From NCBI GenBank assembly GCA_964370395.1, contig CAYJIZ010000019.1, positions 1 to 49,719 of the forward strand: 49,719 bases of DNA, in the 5' to 3' direction. The position numbers and the translations under genes are program-made. The stretch is from JBGUVL01 sp964370395 (lineage in GTDB: Bacteria; Bacillota_I; Bacilli_A; Erysipelotrichales; Erysipelotrichaceae). The notes under the pieces were generated by a model, which saw nothing but the letters and a program-made list of their open reading frames with translations, ran no database searches and was not told the origin of the DNA. Below, piece by piece: positions 15,189 through 23,909 of this stretch. Position 1 is the first letter of the stretch. Every line of letters starts with the position of its first letter.

Positions 15189-17290
15189 AATTCTTCCCCT
15201 TTCAAATTAGTCACCATAGTTCTTTTTTCAAACCCTTTAATCATTATAAATAATAATAAACTTTCTAACACAAACAGGGATAAAACATAAACCAATATAT
15301 CAAACAATCGTATTTGTTGTAAAACCCCAGCAATACCTACTACAATATAAACACTGAAATTAATCAAAAATAAGTGACCATATCTTTCAATAAAGTTAGC
15401 ACCAAACATATAGCGTAAAGCGTATTCTTTTTGCTCTTGAATCACAATAAAGTAAATCGTTTCAAACAAAAATAAAATCAATGTTATGGCAAATAGCAAA
15501 ACGACGAAAGCACTACTTACAATATTGCTTTTTGTGTAACTAAAAATCACATCATAATCATCGCTGGTATTGTTGACATCCACTTTTTTTAAAAACCCTT
15601 CTGCTTTCATAAATTGGTCAAATTTATTTTTAGATTGCTCATCATCAATTGGTAAAACTACCGCAAAATTAGCTCCCACAGGTATTTCTTTCGGTATTTT
15701 CTTGAAGACTTTAACAATTGGATCTTTTAATGTAAAATCAGAAATTACTTCTTTCATTGTATTACGTTGATAAATAACTCCCTCTTGAATAAACACCACG
15801 TTTGAACCACCATAAATTTCCAAGTTTTCTTCTTTATATTTTATTGGTACTAATAATGTTTCATCCTCTAAGTCCCTGGCATTTATTTTTTTGTTGTTTT
15901 CATTAAGAATCAAATAGTTATTTATATAATTCGTATTTGCTTCTAAATATGGGAATGGATAATCCGGAAGTATCTCTTTAAAGACATCTTGATTTTTAAA
16001 AAACTCATCATTTTTAAAAATTTCTATTTCGAAATTTTGATAATATCCACCATTTTGATCATAATAATCATACACTTTATTTTCTACTTCTTTTATTTTC
16101 CCAGGTTCTTCTTTAATTCCAGCTAAATAAATATTGTCCTGAAAGTCTTTTTTTTCGTTTTGTAAATAGTTATAAAGACTAAGGCTATTGAATAATGAAG
16201 CACCTTCGCTCATCAATGGCTGCATTAACACAATAATCGCTATTGCCTTTAACAACAAATTAACACCAATTAACATTCTAGTTTCTTTGCCTTTTTTTAT
16301 GTATTGCCAGCTTACGAAATATCGAATAAAAATTGTAATAACAAAAAGACAAATTAACAACATCGCTACAAACAGTAAGAAATACCTAAATAATAAGTAA
16401 GCAAACTGTAATGAATTATAGCAGGCATTCCCTACATACAACATAAAACAAACAATTTCAATTATTGCGTATATTCCAATGATAATTAGCAAAGGAACAA
16501 AAAACATCTTTTTTACAATCGTTATTGTTTTTGTTCCATATATTTTGCGTAAAATAATTTCTTTTCGCATTCGTAAAACAAAACATGTCCCTAATAATAA
16601 CATCGTCAACGAAATTACCACAAGCAGTTTTATAGATAATTCACTGTCAACACTGTTAGCATAATCATCATGTAATGTAAATGCTTGTTCAACATCTGTA
16701 TAGGAGCTAAGATTTGATTGTGAAACTTCATCTAAAAATTGTTCCACATCCTTTACATAAAAATGTACTATTATAAAACTATCCTCTTTAAAAACATCAC
16801 TATTTTTGATGCTGTCCATTGGATAGATTGATAAAGTCGTATAGTATTTTTCGTTATATTTTTTATTTACATAATTCAGATGATAATTTGAATTCTTATC
16901 CTTACTATCACTAGTATAGTAATTTAGACTTGATTTAGAAAAATCCATTTGCGATTTTTCTATTGTAGGATACAACTGTTGTATTAGTCTTTCATCTTTG
17001 CTATAAAAATAATAATTCTGTACTCTATTGTACGATGTTCCATTTCCTGATTCCCCAATGAATGCATTAGCACCCATATCATCAAGTAAGATAAGCAATT
17101 CATCGATTACTTCATTCCTATTTTCGGGCAAAGAAAATTCCAGTGAAACTGGTTGGTTTTGATCATATAAACCGATATTAAATGCTATTTCTCTTTTTGA
17201 AACATAATCATGAAAACTAAATTCCTCAAAAGATATGAAAAAAACAAAAAAAGAGATAAGCATAGTAAATAACATAATTAATTTTTTCAT
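15185..17290 (-). CDS. Bacteriocin-associated integral membrane protein (DUF1430-like)
   Basis: 701 residues. After an N-terminal hydrophobic segment (5-22) comes an extracellular domain to about 215, four membrane helices (about 221-240, 263-285, 301-325, 343-361), a second extracellular domain (about 375-580), and four closing helices. This duplicated FtsX-like plan and the partner ATPase match the membrane protein found beside lactococcin-972-type bacteriocins. The N-terminal halves of such proteins vary, and the call rests on layout and neighbours. Confidence 0.75.
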   Translation of the reverse strand: MKKLIMLFTMLISFFVFFISFEEFSFHDYVSKREIAFNIGLYDQNQPVSLEFSLPENRNEVIDELLILLDDMGANAFIGESGNGTSYNRVQNYYFYSKDERLIQQLYPTIEKSQMDFSKSSLNYYTSDSKDKNSNYHLNYVNKKYNEKYYTTLSIYPMDSIKNSDVFKEDSFIIVHFYVKDVEQFLDEVSQSNLSSYTDVEQAFTLHDDYANSVDSELSIKLLVVISLTMLLLGTCFVLRMRKEIILRKIYGTKTITIVKKMFFVPLLIIIGIYAIIEIVCFMLYVGNACYNSLQFAYLLFRYFLLFVAMLLICLFVITIFIRYFVSWQYIKKGKETRMLIGVNLLLKAIAIIVLMQPLMSEGASLFNSLSLYNYLQNEKKDFQDNIYLAGIKEEPGKIKEVENKVYDYYDQNGGYYQNFEIEIFKNDEFFKNQDVFKEILPDYPFPYLEANTNYINNYLILNENNKKINARDLEDETLLVPIKYKEENLEIYGGSNVVFIQEGVIYQRNTMKEVISDFTLKDPIVKVFKKIPKEIPVGANFAVVLPIDDEQSKNKFDQFMKAEGFLKKVDVNNTSDDYDVIFSYTKSNIVSSAFVVLLFAITLILFLFETIYFIVIQEQKEYALRYMFGANFIERYGHLFLINFSVYIVVGIAGVLQQIRLFDILVYVLSLFVLESLLLFIMIKGFEKRTMVTNLKGEEL

Positions 17291-17372
17291 TTTATCTATT
17301 CCTTTTAATTTGTAATTTATAATAAAAGAGAGGGCAGTTATTTATTAATTATTTAAATTTGAAATATACATT

Positions 17373-17735
17373 TTAATTTGAGTAAACTGAGGTTAACTGA
17401 TGATAGTGATTAACATGTCCAGCAGCAGTATTAGTAACGAAAAGCGCTGTTCTTTTTACACCCACTGTGTTTGAAGTTGCTTCTCCACCAGGTAACGCTT
17501 TTCCTTGCGAATTCATAACATACACAGACATTCCATAATGCATTGAGGTAACTTGTCCTACTGTATGATATGAAATTGCAGTGTTTGCTTGTGTATCTTG
17601 GGCAACACCTTTTGCTCCCACTATATTAACCCAAATATTGTTATGGGCAACTCTTACTGAAGCAGCAGAAATTGAAGTAAAACTAATCATAATTAATGCA
17701 CAAAACGTTAAAGTCATTTTAGTAAATCTTTTCAT
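17373..17735 (-). CDS. Secreted bacteriocin-like peptide precursor (divergent lactococcin 972 type)
   Basis: 120 residues with a clear signal peptide (MKRFTKM, hydrophobic core, SISAA at about 21-25) and a mature part of about 95 residues without cysteine, rich in Val, Asn, His and Tyr. The C-terminus AAGHVNHYHQLTSVYSN is aromatic-rich as in lactococcin 972. The start follows AGGGAGGATACA. It lies 82 bases ahead of the export pair on the same strand. The tryptophan pattern of lactococcin 972 is not obvious, so it is either a divergent member or another exported peptide. Confidence 0.6.
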   Translation of the reverse strand: MKRFTKMTLTFCALIMISFTSISAASVRVAHNNIWVNIVGAKGVAQDTQANTAISYHTVGQVTSMHYGMSVYVMNSQGKALPGGEATSNTVGVKRTALFVTNTAAGHVNHYHQLTSVYSN

Positions 17736-17795
17736 TGTATCCTCCCTTTCCATAATTGCCCTCGCAGAAAACATTACTATTGCTAAACGCTTCAA

Positions 17796-17825
17796 ATTAT
17801 AGAACAAAATATTAAATTATTGTTC
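17796..17825 (-). promoter_or_regulatory. Promoter with dyad, bacteriocin-like operon
   Basis: TATAAT (17796-17801) on the minus strand, 60 bases before the peptide start. A perfect dyad GAACAA-N12-TTGTTC (17802-17807, 17820-17825) fills the spacer and the -35 position, as expected for a repressor or activator site. No regulator gene lies in the segment. Confidence 0.45.
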
Positions 17826-18555
17826 ATCTTTTTCAAATATGACTATATATCTATATTCTTATTATTACATATATTATCAATTGTGTAATAATGATTTTAC
17901 GTAATCTCATTTTGAAGTTATCTTCATGTTTAGTAAATTTATAGCAAATTTAGAAAATGCAATAAAGTCAATAAAATCACATATTATTATTCTGACGCCC
18001 AAGTGATAGATGTTTTGGTTAATATCTATTTTACTGTACAAAGAAATAAGAATGAATAAATATCATAAGCTTAGTTGATAGTATTTTACTTTACGAATAT
18101 ATCCCTTCTCAAACTGCTACTCTTTAATGGTATCATATTTCATTTGATTTACTCTTAAGCGTTGTAAATCTATATCTCAAACAAATCTTATAAATCCTTC
18201 ATTGTTTGTTCTAATGCACAATCTTTTTTAATTTAATTTTGTATATATTACGTTATTTACTTTCTGTTTAACACTACTTTTTAATCCACAAATCCTAGAT
18301 TAATATTATTTAGTGGAATCTTTAACGAAATAAGTGAGTGATTAAAACTTACTTCTGATTTTATGATTACTCCTTACCACCCACAAAGTTGTATTATTAC
18401 CCGACTTTATCCTTCGCTTCCTCAAAAACAATCTGGTGAATTTTAAAATTACATTAGTATACACAGTGACATGAAGCGGGACTTCAAGATATTTAAAATA
18501 TCTACTTATATTCAAAAAGAAATATACAGTAATCTGTTTTCCCTAATTTTCTTTT
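17826..18555. other. Gene-poor AT-rich stretch
   Basis: No gene with a start signal was found. On the minus strand around 18340-18440 a 31-codon open stretch reads like the N-terminus of an IS1634-type transposase (FLRKRRIKSGNN...), then stops; it may be a decayed insertion sequence. Otherwise low-complexity sequence. Confidence 0.4.
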
Positions 18556-18744
18556 TTATTTTGCAATATTACCTGATTTATTTTTAAGAAAATAGGCCAT
18601 TTCAAAAATAAATAGTATACTTATTGCAATAAATAAAATCAAACGCACACTTGCATCAATTTGACTTGAAAAGAAATAATTACTAATTGTCAATGTTATA
18701 AATGAAAAAGCGTTTATTACTAAAAATTGTTTCTTACTTAGCAT
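18556..18744 (-). CDS. Small two-helix membrane protein
   Basis: 62 residues with hydrophobic segments at about 8-26 and 33-52 and a lysine-rich tail. A weak site (AGGGA) precedes the ATG. It lies within the bacteriocin-like segment, so an immunity role is conceivable, but nothing in the sequence shows it. It may also be chance in AT-rich DNA. Confidence 0.4.
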   Translation of the reverse strand: MLSKKQFLVINAFSFITLTISNYFFSSQIDASVRLILFIAISILFIFEMAYFLKNKSGNIAK

Positions 18745-19440
18745 TTTTATATTCCCTGTATATTTTAGAATATTTAGTGTTATTTAATTTCAGATATGTG
18801 TCAATAATTGTATTCATACCCTCTCCTAAATCTAAATATTTTTCTTAGCATATTACCTAGAACTCTCTTAACAAAGTAACCTGAAGGAATAACCCTTTGT
18901 TTGACCCTAAGACCCTAGTAACTACTCTTCAAAATTAGCTACATTTATCCTATTTGCGCTTTTCATGTTCAAGTTAGTATATCAGATAAATTTTCATCTC
19001 AATTTTTTACTTTCCTTTAAACATTTTTCAATGCCAATAAAATTATTTAAAGCTTTTCAAAAAATTATAATTTTTATACTCACTACCTACCATTTATAAA
19101 TTCGAACAATTACTAAACACACTAAACTTTAAACAAAAATCAGAAATCAATTTAATCTTTACATTAGTATTAAAACACCCCTATAAGTTTAAACACAAGA
19201 TTTTAGAAAATAGATTAGTTAGTTTTAAAAGTAATAACCCTACTATTGTTTGTTATATTATAATTATTATTTTCTTTTTTTTCAATAGTAGTAAAAAATC
19301 ACATAATTTTTATATGTGAAGTTCATATCCTCAAATAACTATTTTTGTGCACTTTATTAAAAAAAGAGAACGTATTAAAGAACTTAATTATTGGTACAAT
19401 TAATAATAACAATCGAATTTTTTGATGAAGATTCAACCGG
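18745..19440. other. Gene-poor AT-rich stretch
   Basis: No gene seen. The only structure noted is a perfect 9-bp inverted repeat, CTACTATTG (19240-19248) and CAATAGTAG (19283-19291), with 34 AT-rich bases between. Confidence 0.5.
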
Positions 19441-19502
19441 TGGAGATCCAGTGTTCGAGACATCTGGACCATTCAAATCGCTCACCTAAAACATAAAAAA
19501 AA
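19441..19502 (+). repeat. tRNA-Asp-derived direct repeat (right copy)
   Basis: The right boundary of the bacteriocin-like segment. The first 30 bases are a decayed tRNA 3' end (GTGTTCGAGACATCTGGACC), and 19461-19502 matches 13940-13981 with one change. It is inverted relative to the intact tRNA-Asp that lies 32 bases downstream on the minus strand. Confidence 0.75.
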
Positions 19503-19523
19503 GTAGAGCCTAATCGCTCTACT
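19494..19523 (-). terminator. Terminator of the tRNA operon
   Basis: AGTAGAGC (19502-19509) and GCTCTACT (19516-19523) form an 8-bp stem followed on the minus strand by eight T. Confidence 0.85.
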
Positions 19524-19534
19524 ACATTTTTAAC

Positions 19535-19610
19535 TGGCGGTCCAGATGGGACTCGAACCCACGATCTCCTCCGTGACAGGGAGGCATGTTAACCACTACA
19601 CCACTGGACC
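19535..19610 (-). tRNA. tRNA-Asp (GTC)
   Basis: 76 nt with encoded CCA. Acceptor GGTCCAG pairs with CTGGACC; anticodon loop CTGTCAC gives GTC; T-arm GTGGGTTCGAGTCCCAT. Last gene of a three-tRNA cluster before the terminator. Confidence 0.97.
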
Positions 19611-19764
19611 ATATTTTATTCATGCCACCCTGTTAAACCTAACCGGCTGACGAATTATATGATAACATTTCTTATTTTAAATTGCAATACTTTTTAACTA
19701 ATTTTTTAAAGTTTTTTTGTTTTTTTAAATTCCCCTGCAAAAGGGTATAAAAATTTCAAAAAAC

Positions 19765-19838
19765 TGGAGCAGATGAGGAGAATCGAACTCCCGTATCAAC
19801 CTTGGCAAGGTCGTGTTCTACCATTGAACTACATCTGC
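19765..19838 (-). tRNA. tRNA-Gly (GCC)
   Basis: 74 nt with encoded CCA. Acceptor GCAGATG pairs with CATCTGC; anticodon loop TTGCCAA gives GCC; T-arm GGGAGTTCGATTCTCC. Confidence 0.97.
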
Positions 19839-19862
19839 ACAAAAGCGACCTTGAATACAAAA

Positions 19863-19953
19863 TGGCGGAGTAGGAGAGATTTGAACTCTCGCGCCAGTTA
19901 CCCGACCTATACCCTTAGCAGGGGCACCTCTTCAGCCTCTTGAGTACTACTCC
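19863..19953 (-). tRNA. tRNA-Ser (GCT)
   Basis: 91 nt with encoded CCA and a long variable arm, typical of class II tRNAs. Acceptor GGAGTAG pairs with CTACTCC; anticodon loop CTGCTAA gives GCT. First gene of the cluster. Confidence 0.97.
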
Positions 19954-20044
19954 ATTGAACTTTGCTTTATAATAATATCATATACAAATGGCTTTGGCAA
20001 GTATAAAAATGCAAGCTTTACACAACTTTTTTTATCGTCTCAAA

Positions 20045-20068
20045 TCAAAAAAACGGGTTACCCCGTTT
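20045..20068 (-). terminator. Terminator of the HMA-domain gene
   Basis: AAACGGG (20051-20057), TTAC, CCCGTTT (20062-20068), then T run on the minus strand. Confidence 0.8.
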
Positions 20069-20259
20069 TATAAAATCGTATATCCTAAACCTGAAATAAT
20101 ACGTTTTGCGTTTGCGACAATATCACCATCTTTTTCAACTGCAATCGTCTTATTTGCCAAGTTAATATCAGCTTTGATATGTGCGTCTTGAAGCGCTTTA
20201 GAAATTCTAGCAACACAATGTTCACAACTCATGTCTTTAATCATAATAATATGTTTCAT
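20068..20259 (-). CDS. Heavy-metal-associated (HMA) domain protein, CopZ-like
   Basis: 63-residue single HMA domain. The metal-binding motif is MSCEHC (residues about 10-15), followed by VARISKAL, and a C-terminal SGLGYTI typical of the fold. It resembles copper chaperones that pass Cu(I) to an ATPase. No copper ATPase is close by, so the metal is not certain. It is a single-gene transcript with its own terminator. Confidence 0.85.
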   Translation of the reverse strand: MKHIIMIKDMSCEHCVARISKALQDAHIKADINLANKTIAVEKDGDIVANAKRIISGLGYTIL

Positions 20260-20341
20260 AATTCCTCCACTTTCTGTTTAAGCAATTAAACTAACTACTT
20301 CTATTATGCCATAAATATCCAGAAAAGAAAGCCAAAAACTT

Positions 20342-20369
20342 CAAAAAAAGAGCGATTGCTCGCACTTTT
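20342..20369 (-). terminator. Terminator after asnS
   Basis: Minus strand GCGA-GCAA-TCGC hairpin (GNRA loop) followed by seven T, directly after the asnS stop. Confidence 0.6.
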
Positions 20370-21755
20370 TTAGAATATTAAATTTCTTGGTGTTCTAGGG
20401 AATGGTTCCACATCTCTAATGTTTGCAATCCCTGTTAAATACATTAACATACGATCAAACCCTAAACCGAAACCAGCATGTTTACAACCACCGTATTTAC
20501 GTAAATCCATGTACCATTGTAAACCTTCTTGTTCAATTCCCATCTCTTCCATACGCGCTTGTAAGACGTCATAACGTTCTTCACGTTGGCTTCCACCTAC
20601 TAATTCTCCAACACCTGGTACTAACAAGTCACAAGCTGCTACTGTTTTCCCATCGTCGTTGACACGCATATAGAATGCTTTGATATCTTTTGGATAATCA
20701 GTTAAGAATACAGGTCCGTTAATTACCTTTTCACACAAGTAACGCTCGTGTTCCGATTGTAAATCCATACCCCATTCGATTTTATCGTATTCAAATTTCA
20801 CATCAGCATTTTTCAACAATTCAATCGCTTCCGTATAAGGCATACGTTTGAATTCGCTATCGCGAACTTTTGTGATTCTTTCAATACATTGTTTATCCAC
20901 CATTTTTTCGAAGAATTTCATTTCTTCTGGTGCGTTTTCTAGTACATAATCAATACAGAATTTAACCATATCTTCGATTAAATCCATATCGTCTTCTAAA
21001 TCAGCAAATGCAATTTCTGGTTCAATCATCCAAAACTCACTTGCATGACGAGTTGTATTAGAGTTTTCTGCTCTAAAAGTTGGCCCGAATGTATACACAT
21101 CACGGAACGCCATAGCAAATGCTTCAACGTGTAATTGTCCTGAAACTGTTAATGATGCGTGTTTACCAAAGAAATCTTCTTCATAGTTTGCATCTTCTCT
21201 GGTTGTTACATTAAAACATTCTCCTGCACCTTCTGCATCGTTTCCTGTAATAATTGGCGTGTGTACATAAACAAATCCTTGGTTTTGGAAAAACTCATGT
21301 ACTGCCATGGATAACACACTACGTAAACGGAACACTGCATAAAAAGTGTTCGCTCTAGGACGTAAATGTGGAATTTCACGCATAAATTCAAATGAGTGAC
21401 GTTTCTTTTGTAATGGATAGCTTTCATCACAATCGCCATCTAATAGACTCTCACTTACTTCAATTTCAAAAGGTTGTTTTCCTTCTGGTGTTAATTTTAA
21501 TTTTCCTGTGATGGTAATTGCTGCTCCTGTTGAATATTTGCTCACTTCTTCAAAGTTAGCTAACCCCTCACGATAAACTAGTTGTACATTTCTAAAGTAT
21601 GACCCATCGTTCAATTCGATAAACCCTACTTTTCCACTACAACGATTCGTACGAACCCATCCTTCTAATTGGATGAAATCCATTGTATCAAGTTCAACAT
21701 GAGAACCACTGCAAACGATTTCGTATAGTTCTCTTGCCGTCATAAATTCTAACAT
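20370..21755 (-). CDS. asnS: Asparagine-tRNA ligase
   Basis: 461-residue class II aminoacyl-tRNA synthetase that charges tRNA-Asn. An N-terminal OB-fold (residues 20-110) binds the anticodon. Motif 2 lies around TFRAENSNTTRHASEFWMIEPE, and motif 3 is GFGLGFDRMLMYLTG near the C-terminus. PRTPRNLIF is the normal AsnRS ending. AAGGAGG precedes the first ATG. It follows rex by 16 bases and is likely co-transcribed with it. Confidence 0.96.
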   Translation of the reverse strand: MLEFMTARELYEIVCSGSHVELDTMDFIQLEGWVRTNRCSGKVGFIELNDGSYFRNVQLVYREGLANFEEVSKYSTGAAITITGKLKLTPEGKQPFEIEVSESLLDGDCDESYPLQKKRHSFEFMREIPHLRPRANTFYAVFRLRSVLSMAVHEFFQNQGFVYVHTPIITGNDAEGAGECFNVTTREDANYEEDFFGKHASLTVSGQLHVEAFAMAFRDVYTFGPTFRAENSNTTRHASEFWMIEPEIAFADLEDDMDLIEDMVKFCIDYVLENAPEEMKFFEKMVDKQCIERITKVRDSEFKRMPYTEAIELLKNADVKFEYDKIEWGMDLQSEHERYLCEKVINGPVFLTDYPKDIKAFYMRVNDDGKTVAACDLLVPGVGELVGGSQREERYDVLQARMEEMGIEQEGLQWYMDLRKYGGCKHAGFGLGFDRMLMYLTGIANIRDVEPFPRTPRNLIF

Positions 21756-21771
21756 ACATACCCTCCTTATC

Positions 21772-22395
21772 TTATTTATTCATTGCGTTTGTTTCAAAAA
21801 CTAATTCTTGAATTGACGCTACTACATCTACTACTTTAATTAATACCCCTTCTGGCACTGTTACATGCTTATGGGTAAAGTCAACAATCCCTGTAATGCC
21901 ACATTCAACCAGCTTATCTACCGTTGATTGAACATTATCAGAAATCGCCAATATGGCAATGCGACAACCTTCAGGTATCTTTTCTTCCAATTCATCCATC
22001 GAATAGACAGGAATGGTAAAACGAACCCCCTGACGGTCTGGGTTAGTATCAAATGCGCAAGCGATCTCACCTACGATATGATCCCATTTATTGTACTTTA
22101 ATAAGGCACGACCTAAGTTCCCCGCTCCTACTAAAATAATCTTTTCATCAAAGTCGACTCCTAACTCTTGATTAAAACGATCAATCAGAAAATCGATGTC
22201 ATAACCATATCCTTGTTTTCCTAAATTTCCTAACAAGGAGAAGTCTCTTCGTATGGTAGCCGGTTCAATACTGACTGACTCACTTAATTCTTTTGACATT
22301 ACTCGTGTTTTTCCATATTTACGCATTCTGCGCAACGCTTTCAAATACACTGGGTAACGCTGTAATGTTGCCTTAGGCACTTTCTTTTCGCTCAT
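21772..22395 (-). CDS. rex: Redox-sensing transcriptional repressor Rex
   Basis: 207-residue repressor that leaves DNA when NADH is high. N-terminal winged helix (ATLQRYPVYLKALRRM; SVSIEPATIRRDFSLLG) and a Rossmann domain with GAGNLGRAL. The C-terminal domain-swapped helix is present. An upstream in-frame start lacks a site, so MSEKKVPKAT is chosen. An imperfect palindrome with Rex-like half-sites covers its promoter, suggesting self-regulation. Confidence 0.95.
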   Translation of the reverse strand: MSEKKVPKATLQRYPVYLKALRRMRKYGKTRVMSKELSESVSIEPATIRRDFSLLGNLGKQGYGYDIDFLIDRFNQELGVDFDEKIILVGAGNLGRALLKYNKWDHIVGEIACAFDTNPDRQGVRFTIPVYSMDELEEKIPEGCRIAILAISDNVQSTVDKLVECGITGIVDFTHKHVTVPEGVLIKVVDVVASIQELVFETNAMNK

Positions 22396-22410
22396 GTTAT
22401 CACCATTACT

Positions 22411-22458
22411 AGTATAGCATAGCTTACGCACTTGTGAAATAATTAATTTATTTCACTA
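22411..22458 (-). promoter_or_regulatory. rex promoter with Rex-like palindrome
   Basis: TATACT (22411-22416) is the -10 box. TTGTGA at 22432-22437 and TTCACTA ending at 22458 form a near-palindrome over the -35 region. The half-sites match the Rex operator, but the gap is longer than the usual TTGTGA-N6-TTCACAA, so it may be bound weakly or only resemble it. Confidence 0.45.
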
Positions 22459-23460
22459 CATCGCTAATGTGGATTTGGCACTGACATCAAATGTCGCGCG
22501 TTTTCCATTTAAGAAAGCAAAGTATCCAGCAGTGGCAATCATCGCTGCATTATCTGTACAACACCATAATGGTGGTATTAATAATTGCGTATTTTCATTG
22601 CCTTGCATTTTTTCTTCCATCATCGCACGCAAACGTGAATTTGCTGCTACTCCTCCAGCAAGAACCAACTGTTTTACATCGTATTCATCGATGGCTTTCA
22701 TTGTCTTATCCACTATTGTACGCAAAGCCGTCTCTTGAAAACTCGCTGCTAAATCTGCTTTGTCAAACGTTTCGTTTTTGCGTTTGCAACGATCAATAAA
22801 TTGTAACACTCCACTTTTTAATCCACTAAAGGAAAAATCATACTTCCCTTGTGTTTGGGGAGTTGGCAATGTGTAAACAGCATTTCCTTCTTTGGCTAAT
22901 TTATCAATTTGCGGTCCACCTGGATAAGGAAGCCCTAAAACACGTGCCACTTTATCGTATGCTTCACCAATTGCATCATCTTGGGTTGTCCCAATAATCT
23001 CATGATGTGTTTCGTCTTTCATATAAACTAACTCACTATGTCCTCCACTAACAACAAGTGCCATCAACGGAAAGGTTAAATCACTCACTAGATTATTCGC
23101 AAAGATATGTGCATTAATATGATGAATTGGTACAAGTGGTTTATGAAAAGCAAACGCCAATGTTTTTGCTGCTTGCACTCCAACATGCAAAGAACCGATA
23201 AGACCTGGCCCTTGTGTAAATGCAATGGCATCCATATCTTCCACTTGCATATTCGCTTTTTCAAGCGCTTCTTCAATAACCATCGAAATATTTTCCACGT
23301 GAATTCTACTTGCCACTTCAGGCAAAACACCACCAAATTTCTTATGTACATCGATTTGGGTTGCAACAACATTACTTATGACATCTTTTCCATTTTTCAC
23401 AATGGCACAAGCTGTTTCATCACAACTTGATTCAATACCTAGAATATAAGTATCTTTCAT
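22456..23460 (-). CDS. tsaD: tRNA t6A transferase TsaD
   Basis: 334-residue Kae1/TsaD protein, which transfers threonylcarbamoyl to A37 of ANN-reading tRNAs. It has the nucleotide-binding ILGIESSCDETACAIV, the metal-binding HHINAH and the TVSGGHSEL-like VVSGGHSELV motif, and GGVAANSRLR near the C-terminus. Last gene of the tsaE-tsaB-rimI-tsaD run; 1-base gap after rimI. Confidence 0.97.
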   Translation of the reverse strand: MKDTYILGIESSCDETACAIVKNGKDVISNVVATQIDVHKKFGGVLPEVASRIHVENISMVIEEALEKANMQVEDMDAIAFTQGPGLIGSLHVGVQAAKTLAFAFHKPLVPIHHINAHIFANNLVSDLTFPLMALVVSGGHSELVYMKDETHHEIIGTTQDDAIGEAYDKVARVLGLPYPGGPQIDKLAKEGNAVYTLPTPQTQGKYDFSFSGLKSGVLQFIDRCKRKNETFDKADLAASFQETALRTIVDKTMKAIDEYDVKQLVLAGGVAANSRLRAMMEEKMQGNENTQLLIPPLWCCTDNAAMIATAGYFAFLNGKRATFDVSAKSTLAM

Positions 23461-23461
23461 A

Positions 23462-23908
23462 TTATTTTACCCCCTTCAATGGTTTTCCCATGACGATCGC
23501 CGTTTCGTTATTATCCGTATAATAGCGTTCGCGACGATTAATTTCGATAAAATCATATGATTCGTATAAACTTTGCGCAATTAAATTGCTCTCGCGTACT
23601 TCTAAAATCACCGCTTCGCAATCTTGTTCTTCCGCGAAGGCAAACATGAATTCCATTAATTCACAGGCATAACCTAATCCGCGATAAGCAGAAGCAATGG
23701 CAATTTTGGTTAATTGGCAACTTTCAAAAGTAATCCAAAAGTCAATAAAACCAACAATCGTATCTTCTTTTTCAATAACAAACAAATGCGCACACGGATT
23801 GTCTTCTAATTCGTATTCGTATTGTTCCTTTTTGTACACGCTAGTAAAACTTTCGTTTTCAATTTCGATGACTCGCGTGAGGTCATCCACACTCATTTTA
23901 CGTATCAT
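23462..23908 (-). CDS. rimI: Ribosomal-protein-alanine N-acetyltransferase RimI
   Basis: 148-residue GNAT acetyltransferase. The acetyl-CoA loop is IASAYRGLGYACELM, and EVRESNLIAQSLYESYDF is the RimI signature region. In many bacteria rimI lies between tsaB and tsaD, as here, and acetylates ribosomal protein S18. Only a 1-base gap separates it from each neighbour. Confidence 0.92.
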   Translation of the reverse strand: MIRKMSVDDLTRVIEIENESFTSVYKKEQYEYELEDNPCAHLFVIEKEDTIVGFIDFWITFESCQLTKIAIASAYRGLGYACELMEFMFAFAEEQDCEAVILEVRESNLIAQSLYESYDFIEINRRERYYTDNNETAIVMGKPLKGVK

Positions 23909-23909
23909 T

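Noticed and set aside
19240..19291. Inverted repeat as an insertion-sequence end
   Set aside because: Only one 9-bp pair with an AT-rich spacer and no transposase nearby.
22469..22799. Two plus-strand ORFs of about 90-100 codons
   Set aside because: Antisense to tsaD, which has all family motifs.
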